In this document: positions 1 to 4,899 of the stretch, one piece after another
Position numbering within the stretch: the first letter of the stretch is position 1
Layout: each line of letters opens with the position of its first letter
Assembly: GCA_021156265.1 (NCBI GenBank)
Contig: JAJNBR010000183.1
Span: 1-6,113, forward strand
DNA length: 6,113 bases
DNA from: Flavipsychrobacter sp.
GTDB lineage: Bacteria; Bacteroidota; Bacteroidia; Chitinophagales; Chitinophagaceae
Direction: 5' to 3'
The notes under the pieces: model-generated
What the model was told of the DNA's origin: nothing
What the model saw: the letters and a program-made list of their open reading frames with translations, nothing else
Databases searched by the model: none
Position numbers and translations under genes: made by a program

Positions 1-25
1 TAGGCAGGTAACTATAAGCGGGACG

Positions 26-57
26 TAAAATCCTTGCGCAACAATATAAAGATTTTA
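26..57 (-). terminator. Weak stem-loop after the glycosylase gene, possible terminator
   Basis: TAAAATC (26-32) pairs with GATTTTA (51-57), with two further pairs beyond a mismatch. The site starts 6 bp past the glycosylase stop codon on the minus strand. The loop contains a perfect TTGCGCAA palindrome (34-41). The stem is AT-rich and is not followed by a clean U-run, so this is only a weak intrinsic-terminator candidate. Confidence 0.22.
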
Positions 58-63
58 TAAAGA

Positions 64-678
64 TCAGCTATCCTTCCACCGCCACAAATGCATACAGGCG
101 TACGTGCGATAAGGTTTCCATTTAGCAGATATTTTAAGCATTTTCTCGCGCATCGCTTTTTTATCGGCGGGGTCCAGCTTGTATAGTTTGGCCATGCCTT
201 GCTGTATGCCCAGGTCGTCAACTGCAAACACATCTTCGCGGCCCAGCGCAAACATCAGCTGCATTTCCACCGTCCACTTACCCACGCCTTTGATGGGCAG
301 CAAAAATTCCATCACTTCTTCGTCGGTCATAGCATGCAGCTTCTTATCCTCCATACCATGAACGATGGCGTGGCGTGCTACGTTTTGCACGTAAGCCACC
401 TTGGCATTAGAAAGGCCTATCGCCCTGAGTTTTTCAGGAGCAGTGGTAACAATTTGCTGCGGTGTCGGCTCTTTGCCGCCATACAGGTCAAGAAAACGCT
501 GGTAAATAACCTTCGCCACCTTAACCGAGAGCTGCTGGCTCATGATGGAAGCACAAAGGTGCAGGTGAAAATTTTTCTTCTTTTTCAGCGCCAGCGGCTG
601 GGCGTCCTTCAGCAGCTGCGCAAACTTTTTGTCTTTCGCCAGGTGTTCGACGTAAGGATGGGGCTTTTTGTCAGGCAT
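64..678 (-). CDS. DNA-3-methyladenine glycosylase II family (HhH-GPD, AlkA-like)
   Basis: A 204-aa base-excision-repair glycosylase that would remove alkylated purines such as 3-methyladenine from DNA, leaving an abasic site. It is expected to be cytosolic. Residues 47-51 (SQQLS) match the conserved family segment at the start of the HhH-GPD fold. The helix-hairpin-helix lies at about 126-140, with core PIKGVGKWT. The DD pair at 154-155 in FAVDD aligns with the catalytic aspartate region of E. coli AlkA. The C-terminal WKPYRTYACMHLW (187-199) matches AlkA's WKPWRSYALLHIW. The protein is shorter than E. coli AlkA and lacks its N-terminal domain, as in many compact bacterial homologues. No four-Cys iron-sulfur cluster motif is present, which argues against the Nth/MutY branch. 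The start at 678 is the only one that keeps the full N-terminal part, since the next Met is at residue 46. It is divergent from the DUF6624 gene across 51 bp. Family assignment is firm; exact substrate range is inferred. Confidence 0.93.
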   Translation of the reverse strand: MPDKKPHPYVEHLAKDKKFAQLLKDAQPLALKKKKNFHLHLCASIMSQQLSVKVAKVIYQRFLDLYGGKEPTPQQIVTTAPEKLRAIGLSNAKVAYVQNVARHAIVHGMEDKKLHAMTDEEVMEFLLPIKGVGKWTVEMQLMFALGREDVFAVDDLGIQQGMAKLYKLDPADKKAMREKMLKISAKWKPYRTYACMHLWRWKDS

Positions 679-701
679 ACCTAAAGTTATAATTTTTCGT
701 A

Positions 702-713
702 CAATTAAAATTG
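702..713. repeat. Short inverted repeat abutting the DUF6624 promoter
   Basis: CAATT (702-706) and AATTG (709-713) form an inverted repeat with a 2-bp centre. It ends 2 bp before the -7 element at 716-723, in the 51-bp divergent gap between the glycosylase and DUF6624 genes. Its position would suit an operator touching both promoters. The arms are short and AT-rich, so chance is a real alternative. Confidence 0.25.
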
Positions 714-715
714 CG

Positions 716-723
716 TATATTTG
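716..723 (+). promoter_or_regulatory. Bacteroidota-type -7 promoter element for the DUF6624 gene
   Basis: TATATTTG matches the Bacteroidota -7 consensus TAnnTTTG at every fixed position. No TTG -33 element lies 17-23 bp upstream. Only 6 bp separate it from the ATG at 730, so transcription would begin at or within a few bases of the start codon and the mRNA would be nearly leaderless. An alternative in-frame ATG at 739 would give a short leader. Confidence 0.55.
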
Positions 724-729
724 CTATAG

Positions 730-1377
730 ATGAAAGCGATGCTGCTAATATGGGTATTGATCTCAGGCTCAGGACTCTTAGCCGGGGCTACAGCGCATGA
801 CACTCTGCTGGCGCGCAAGCTTTCAGATATGGTAGCCGAAGACCAGCAGGCCAGGCGGATGGTGGATTCTGCCGTAGCACGGCATGGTGATGGAAGCCCC
901 GAAGCTATAGCTGCATGGCAGCAGGTTCATAGTGTGGATAGCTACCACAACGCCGCTATTAAACAAATACTCGACGAAACCGGTTCATTCCCAGACTATT
1001 CGATAGCAGGCGTACAGGGCGCCGATGACTTCTGGTTGTTAGTGCAGCACCAGGATGCCGATACGGCGCTGCAAAAGCAGGTGCTGGAATTGATGAAATT
1101 TGCAGTTGACTACAACCAGGCATCAGCCCTGCATTACGCTTACCTGGTTGACCGTGTTCGCCTCAACACAGGAAAGAAACAATTGTACGGCACCCAGTTT
1201 CAGCGAAACCAGGATTCGACAGGCTGGCAGCTGCGGCCGGTTGACGATCCTGAAGGTCTTGACGACCGACGTAAGGCTGCGGGCCTGGCTCCTGTCGGGG
1301 AAGTTATTCGCGGCCTCAATGAAAGTAAAAAACACTACCTCAAACCTAAAATACCTGACACAACACATGAAAACTAA
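730..1377 (+). CDS. Secreted DUF6624 family protein, function unknown
   Basis: A 215-aa protein with an N-terminal export signal: Lys2, a hydrophobic run at about 4-20, and a likely signal peptidase I site after ATA (20-22). There is no lipobox Cys, so it is probably periplasmic or secreted rather than a lipoprotein. The mature part carries what I recognise as the DUF6624 pattern. In order these are a DQQxR-like segment (38-42), DSYHN (70-74), a Gly/Pro turn near 85-88, DFWLLVQHQDAD (100-111), AYLVDRV (137-143), a Gly followed by QLYGTQ (151-156), a Trp at 166, and an Arg-rich DDRRKAAGL stretch (178-186). The conserved His, Asp and Gln residues could suggest an enzyme or a ligand-binding fold, but no activity is known to me. 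The ATG at 730 is chosen over 739 because it supplies the basic n-region of the signal peptide. It is divergent from the glycosylase gene and stands alone, with 205 bp before gcvT. Confidence 0.82.
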   Translation: MKAMLLIWVLISGSGLLAGATAHDTLLARKLSDMVAEDQQARRMVDSAVARHGDGSPEAIAAWQQVHSVDSYHNAAIKQILDETGSFPDYSIAGVQGADDFWLLVQHQDADTALQKQVLELMKFAVDYNQASALHYAYLVDRVRLNTGKKQLYGTQFQRNQDSTGWQLRPVDDPEGLDDRRKAAGLAPVGEVIRGLNESKKHYLKPKIPDTTHEN

Positions 1378-1463
1378 ACATCATGCAAAAACACATAACA
1401 TTTGTGACGCTAAAGTATTAATAACCAATATCAACAGAAAAATAAATCCTCATTCCAGCTAAC

Positions 1464-1478
1464 AAAATGTAACATTTT
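1464..1478. repeat. 15-bp palindrome in the gap upstream of gcvT
   Basis: AAAATGT (1464-1470) and ACATTTT (1472-1478) are perfect inverted arms around a single A. The site lies 86 bp after the DUF6624 stop and 77 bp before the gcvT -7 element. It could be a binding site for a dimeric regulator. As RNA it would be a weak AT-rich hairpin, so a terminator role for DUF6624 is less likely. Confidence 0.35.
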
Positions 1479-1501
1479 CCCCGCGACATTTGGTGCGGCA
1501 A

Positions 1502-1511
1502 TGATGCATCA
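1502..1511. repeat. 10-bp palindrome TGATGCATCA upstream of the gcvT promoter
   Basis: TGATGCATCA is a perfect palindrome ending 19 bp before the candidate -33 TTG (1531-1533). It is overlapped by a direct repeat of AATGAT at 1500-1505 and 1511-1516, an 11-bp period, or about one helical turn. That position, just upstream of the polymerase footprint, fits a regulator site for gcvT, but no regulator can be named. Confidence 0.3.
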
Positions 1512-1530
1512 ATGATTTCAGCGCTCTACG

Positions 1531-1563
1531 TTGCCACATTATCGAATTGCCGGATTATCTTTG
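1531..1563 (+). promoter_or_regulatory. Bacteroidota-type promoter of gcvT
   Basis: TTG at 1531-1533 and TATCTTTG at 1556-1563 fit the Bacteroidota -33/-7 pair (TTG, TAnnTTTG) with a 22-bp spacer, inside the reported 17-23 bp range. Transcription would start near 1567-1571, leaving a leader of about 15 nt before the ATG at 1583. That is too short for a glycine riboswitch. The -7 element lies inside the in-frame extension that begins at the TTG at 1547, which supports translation starting at 1583 instead. Confidence 0.68.
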
Positions 1564-1582
1564 CCCGCAATTAAAACCAAAC

Positions 1583-2668
1583 ATGAAGAATACACCATTT
1601 ACGCAGAAACATATAGCATTGGGCGCCAAGATGGCAGAATTTGCCGGTTACAACATGCCGATATCTTATGCCGGTATCAATGAAGAGCACCATACGGTGC
1701 GTATGAATGCGGGTGTATTTGACGTGAGCCACATGGGCGAGTTCATATTGAAAGGCCCTGACGCCCTCGACCTGATCCAGCGTGTTACCACAAACGATGC
1801 CAGCAAACTGACCGCCGGCAAAGCGCAGTACTCCTGCCTGCCTAATGCCTCGGGCGGTATCGTAGACGATCTGCTGGTGTATTGCATAGAAGAGAACAAG
1901 ACCTATATGCTGGTAGTAAATGCCAGCAATATCGAGAAAGACTGGAACTGGATCAGCAGCTTCAACACTAAGAATGTGGAGATGCACAACATATCGGACA
2001 AAACAGGCCTGCTGGCTGTGCAAGGCCCTAAAGCCGTGCAGTACATGCAGCAGCTTACCGATATGGACATCACCAACCTCAAATATTACACTTTCGTAAA
2101 AGGCACCTTCGCAGGCGTTCCTAACGTTATCGTAAGCGCAACCGGTTACACCGGCGCAGGCGGCGTAGAGATCTACTTCGAAGACAAAGACGGCGCAGGC
2201 GAAAAGATCTGGGACGAAATTTTTCGCGTGGGTGGTCCTTCAGGACTGAAGCCTATCGGTCTTGGCGCCCGCGATACCCTCCGCCTCGAAATGGGTTACT
2301 GCCTGTACGGCAACGATATCGATGATACCACCTCACCGCTTGAAGCCGGCCTGGGCTGGATCACCAAATTCACAAAAGACTTCACCGCCCGTAACATTCT
2401 CGAACAACAAAAAGCCGAAGGCATCAAAAACAAGCTGGTAGGCCTCGAGATGATAGATAAAGGCATCCCCCGCCACGGTTACAAGATACAGAACGCTGAA
2501 GGCGTAGAGATCGGCTATGTGACATCTGGCACACAAGCCCCAAGCCTGGGGAAAGCTGTCGGTATGGCTTACATCCGTAAAGACCTTGCAACAGAAGGCA
2601 GCGACGTGTTCGTCATGATCCGCGACAAGGCCGTAAAAGCACAGGTAGTAAAAATACCTTTCGCTTAA
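1583..2668 (+). CDS. gcvT: Aminomethyltransferase, T-protein of the glycine cleavage system
   Basis: A 361-aa cytosolic enzyme. It takes the aminomethyl group from the lipoyl arm of GcvH, releases ammonia and passes the one-carbon unit to tetrahydrofolate as 5,10-methylene-THF. Length is close to E. coli GcvT. The N-terminal folate-binding domain shows KHIALGAKMAEFAGYNMP (9-26), GVFDVSHMGE (44-53) and GGIVDDLLVY (91-100), which carries the catalytic Asp position (95/96). Further on are NASNIEKD (113-120), LAVQGPKA (144-151), GYTGAGG (188-194), GLGARDTLRLEMGYCLYGNDID (226-247) and SPLEAGLGW (251-259). The C-terminal barrel covers about 280-361 and includes GIPRHGY (294-300) and VTSGTQAPSL (313-322). 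An in-frame TTG at 1547 would add 12 residues, but they overlap the promoter and are absent from the family start, so ATG 1583 is chosen. No strong Shine-Dalgarno is visible. gcvH and gcvP are not in the window. Its stop overlaps the stop of the convergent membrane-protein gene. Confidence 0.97.
   Translation: MKNTPFTQKHIALGAKMAEFAGYNMPISYAGINEEHHTVRMNAGVFDVSHMGEFILKGPDALDLIQRVTTNDASKLTAGKAQYSCLPNASGGIVDDLLVYCIEENKTYMLVVNASNIEKDWNWISSFNTKNVEMHNISDKTGLLAVQGPKAVQYMQQLTDMDITNLKYYTFVKGTFAGVPNVIVSATGYTGAGGVEIYFEDKDGAGEKIWDEIFRVGGPSGLKPIGLGARDTLRLEMGYCLYGNDIDDTTSPLEAGLGWITKFTKDFTARNILEQQKAEGIKNKLVGLEMIDKGIPRHGYKIQNAEGVEIGYVTSGTQAPSLGKAVGMAYIRKDLATEGSDVFVMIRDKAVKAQVVKIPFA
2665..2668. other. Overlapping convergent stop codons (gcvT and membrane protein)
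   Basis: The palindrome TTAA (2665-2668) holds both stops: TAA of gcvT at 2666-2668 on the plus strand and TAA of the membrane protein at 2665-2667 on the minus strand. There is no intergenic DNA and no terminator hairpin between the genes, so the 3' ends of both transcripts must extend into the opposite gene. Confidence 0.9.
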
Positions 2669-4038
2669 GGCAGTACGGTATAGGATACAAAACTGTCGGC
2701 AAACTTGAAATAGCGTTTGTCGAGCGAGTCGTAAGAATAAGCCCCCCAGTGGGTTACGAAGTCGTAGGTAAGACTTGAGCCCCAGCCCACCTGTTGTATA
2801 TTATCCGAAAAGATGATGGAAGCAGTCCGGTTGCGCTCCTCGGTGGATATCAGCCAGAACTCATAGGGCGTCGCCCATGACATCAGCAGCGTATCCATGG
2901 GCGCATGCTTTTCGTTTGCCATGATCTTCAGGCCTTCGTGCCTATCCAGGTAGCGGCGCATCCAGTCAACACGAGCTGTGTACGGCTCATGTGCGGCATA
3001 TATCCGCACCACCCCACTCACAGTGATAAGCCCCAGCAGGGACCAGGCAAAAACCCGTCGGCGCTGCAGCAGAAGCGGCAGCGCATCGTAAGCCAGCGGT
3101 AAAGCCAGGAAGAAAGCCAGTGGTGTGTACAGGTTCTCGATGTAGAAGCCTTGCACATCGCGGCCGGGATACGATATGTTGATGAGTCCCAGGTAACCGA
3201 GGAAGGCAGCTGCAAACAAGCCCAGCTTTAACCACTGCCGGGTGCGCACATAGGTCGCAGCGATGATGACGATACTAACGGGTATCCAGTAGTATTGCGT
3301 AAAACAGTTGATAAGAAAGGTCTTGTTGGAGTAAAGAGTAAAGTAATCGGGGAACAGCGTTTTGAAATTGCGCAGGTTACCAAAGGCATTGCTCTCGTAA
3401 GGTTCTTTGAAGAAGGTGGTTTTGAATAGGAGCACTGCCACATAAGCACCACCTATCCATAAGGCTGTCGGGGTAGAAACAGGGGTGTCCTTGTCCAGCC
3501 AAAAGAAGGCCAGCATAAAGCCGACAGGGAAAACCATAAGCGGGTGTGCAAACGCGATGATGGGTATAAACAACAGAAGAACGGCAGGCAGGTACCTACT
3601 GCCGGTGGTTGCATATCGCCGCATCAGTGCTATAAAGGGGAACAGCAGCGCGGTAGCCTGTATCATCTCCGATATCGCGAAATAGAAGGTATGGGTGGCG
3701 AACAGGATAGAGAATAACAGCAGCCCAATAGCTGCCAGGTAGTCGCGGAGCAAGCCGCAAATGATATAACACAGGAGGTGAAAGAGAATGATATTCATGG
3801 AGTAAGCCAGCATGACCTCCTGTAGCGGCATCGAGAGCTTTATGGCCAGGAAAGGAAGCACCTCATTGAAGACCGAGATAAACCGGTAGTGAAAGATGGC
3901 AAACCCCTCCCGGGCGATCATCTGGAAGAGATAATAGGCATGATCGAGAAACAGGAGGCGTTCTTTATAGAAGGCGATAGAAAGGCACAGCAGCATTATA
4001 TATACCGCTATCCCTGTTATGTATATTTTCCTGAGCAT
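2665..4038 (-). CDS. Polytopic inner-membrane protein, function unknown, GT-C-like layout
   Basis: A 457-aa protein I do not recognise. Hydrophobic segments predict about ten membrane helices: roughly 4-22, 75-95, 100-118, 124-139, 150-163, 166-181, 192-207, 250-263, 270-287, 302-318 and 328-345, some uncertain. The stretch between the first two (about 23-72) contains a FLDHAYY motif with Asp32. A mostly soluble C-terminal part (350-457) is rich in aromatic and charged residues. An early acidic loop, many helices and a terminal soluble domain resemble the layout of GT-C fold, lipid-sugar-dependent glycosyltransferases and similar envelope proteins seen widely in Bacteroidota. That comparison is inference from topology, and there is no DxD or other decisive motif. 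No transporter signature is evident. The ATG at 4038 opens with MLRK just before the first helix, a normal positive-inside start. It is convergent with gcvT (4-bp overlap) and divergent from pyrH (149 bp). Confidence 0.8.
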   Translation of the reverse strand: MLRKIYITGIAVYIMLLCLSIAFYKERLLFLDHAYYLFQMIAREGFAIFHYRFISVFNEVLPFLAIKLSMPLQEVMLAYSMNIILFHLLCYIICGLLRDYLAAIGLLLFSILFATHTFYFAISEMIQATALLFPFIALMRRYATTGSRYLPAVLLLFIPIIAFAHPLMVFPVGFMLAFFWLDKDTPVSTPTALWIGGAYVAVLLFKTTFFKEPYESNAFGNLRNFKTLFPDYFTLYSNKTFLINCFTQYYWIPVSIVIIAATYVRTRQWLKLGLFAAAFLGYLGLINISYPGRDVQGFYIENLYTPLAFFLALPLAYDALPLLLQRRRVFAWSLLGLITVSGVVRIYAAHEPYTARVDWMRRYLDRHEGLKIMANEKHAPMDTLLMSWATPYEFWLISTEERNRTASIIFSDNIQQVGWGSSLTYDFVTHWGAYSYDSLDKRYFKFADSFVSYTVLP

Positions 4039-4061
4039 TCCGGGGTTGGCTTATCGGGGGG

Positions 4062-4069
4062 TAAATATA
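4062..4069 (-). promoter_or_regulatory. Possible -7 element for the membrane-protein gene
   Basis: Read on the minus strand, 4069-4062 is TATATTTA, one base off TAnnTTTG, 23 bp upstream of the ATG at 4038. Spacing to the start codon is reasonable. No TTG is found 17-23 bp upstream, and the region is AT-rich enough for chance matches. Confidence 0.32.
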
Positions 4070-4157
4070 TAAACTATAAACGGGGGTGTGGACTAAGATA
4101 GTATTGTTATATACGCCCACAGGTAATTGTTAGTATGACCGGACGGAGTTTTTTTCT

Positions 4158-4165
4158 TTTCTTTG
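4158..4165 (+). promoter_or_regulatory. Possible -7 element for pyrH
   Basis: TTTCTTTG differs from TAnnTTTG at one position and sits 22 bp before the pyrH ATG. It follows a 16-nt pyrimidine run (4149-4164) containing seven consecutive T. The nearest clear TTG (4127-4129) is 28 bp upstream, outside the usual spacing, so the -33 element is missing or degenerate. Confidence 0.35.
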
Positions 4166-4187
4166 CACACAAAATAGCCTTTCTGAC

Positions 4188-4898
4188 ATGCTGCCCAAGT
4201 ACAACCGCGTTTTGCTGAAATTATCCGGAGAGTCGCTCATGGGTGACCGCAATTTTGGTATCGATCCCAAAATGCTGGAACAGTACGCCCTCGATATTAA
4301 AGCAATAACGGATATCGGTGTGCAGGTGGCTGTAGTGATCGGTGGCGGCAACATCTACCGCGGCATGAACGAGTCGGAAACTGGTATCGAGCGCGCCCAA
4401 GGCGACTACATGGGCATGCTGGCTACAGTCATCAACGGCATGGCACTTCAGGCATCTTTGGAAAAGGTAGGCGTTAAAACCCGCCTGCAGAGCGCGATAA
4501 AGATGGAACAGGTTGCAGAACCTTACATCCGCCGCCGCGCCATCAGGCACCTTGAAAAGGGCCGCGTGGTGATCTTCGGCGCCGGCACCGGCAATCCTTA
4601 CTTCACTACCGATACCGCAGGTTCTTTGCGTGCTATCGAGATCAACGCTGATGTTATTTTGAAAGGCACACGCGTAGATGGCATCTATACTGCTGATCCG
4701 GAGAAGGATAAAACAGCTACACGATTCACTGAGCTCACCTTCGCAGAAGTGATCGGAAAGGGTGTTAAGGTAATGGATATGACTGCCTTTACGCTTTGCC
4801 AGGAAAACAATTTGCCGATCATCGTATTTGACATGAATGCCACCGGCAATCTATTAAACGTTGTAAGCGGGAAAAAGGTTGGTACGCTGGTAAGCTAA
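4188..4898 (+). CDS. pyrH: UMP kinase (uridylate kinase)
   Basis: A 236-aa cytosolic kinase of the amino-acid kinase fold that phosphorylates UMP to UDP with ATP. It is the committed step toward UTP and CTP and is normally a hexamer regulated by GTP and UTP. Motifs in order are KLSGE (11-15), which binds phosphate; IGGGNIYRG (51-59); and GDYMGMLATVINGMAL (72-87), including the Asp73 and Asn83 positions typical for UMP binding. Next come FGAGTGNPYFTTDTA (130-144), ILKGTRVDGIYTADP (157-171) and the C-terminal FDMNATGNL (214-222). Length is typical for bacterial PyrH. The start at 4188 places KLSGE at the normal distance from the N-terminus. No Shine-Dalgarno is visible, as expected for Bacteroidota. 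Many bacteria keep pyrH beside rpsB-tsf or frr. Here it stands alone, with a divergent membrane-protein gene upstream and a convergent vWA gene whose stop is 1 bp away. Confidence 0.97.
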   Translation: MLPKYNRVLLKLSGESLMGDRNFGIDPKMLEQYALDIKAITDIGVQVAVVIGGGNIYRGMNESETGIERAQGDYMGMLATVINGMALQASLEKVGVKTRLQSAIKMEQVAEPYIRRRAIRHLEKGRVVIFGAGTGNPYFTTDTAGSLRAIEINADVILKGTRVDGIYTADPEKDKTATRFTELTFAEVIGKGVKVMDMTAFTLCQENNLPIIVFDMNATGNLLNVVSGKKVGTLVS

Positions 4899-4899
4899 A

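Noticed and set aside
12..251. 79-aa minus-strand frame at the left edge
   Set aside because: It is an out-of-frame shadow of the glycosylase C-terminal region that runs past its stop. The short tail after 64 has no independent support.
199..684. 161-aa open frame on the plus strand opposite the glycosylase
   Set aside because: It lies almost wholly antisense to a gene with clear AlkA-family motifs and shows no recognisable domain.
1383..1421. 12-codon reading frame just after the DUF6624 stop
   Set aside because: Too short, with no ribosome binding site or family evidence.
1100..1462. 120-aa plus-strand frame overlapping the DUF6624 gene and running into the gap
   Set aside because: It overlaps a recognised gene in another frame, has a low-complexity Thr/Asn/Lys-rich translation and no promoter or ribosome binding site of its own.
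1547..1582. In-frame N-terminal extension of gcvT from a TTG codon
   Set aside because: The extension contains the exact -7 promoter element at 1556-1563, and family members start at the MKNTPFTQKHIALG-like segment, so ATG 1583 is the start.
1378..1582. Glycine riboswitch upstream of gcvT
   Set aside because: The best promoter leaves a leader of only about 15 nt, and no paired glycine-aptamer pattern is visible in the gap.
2138..2167. GcvT motif GYTGAGG lacking the Glu of the common GYTGE form, and Ala instead of Arg two residues before it
   Set aside because: From memory, Bacteroidota GcvT proteins commonly read GYTGAGG here, so this looks lineage-typical and not a lost active site.
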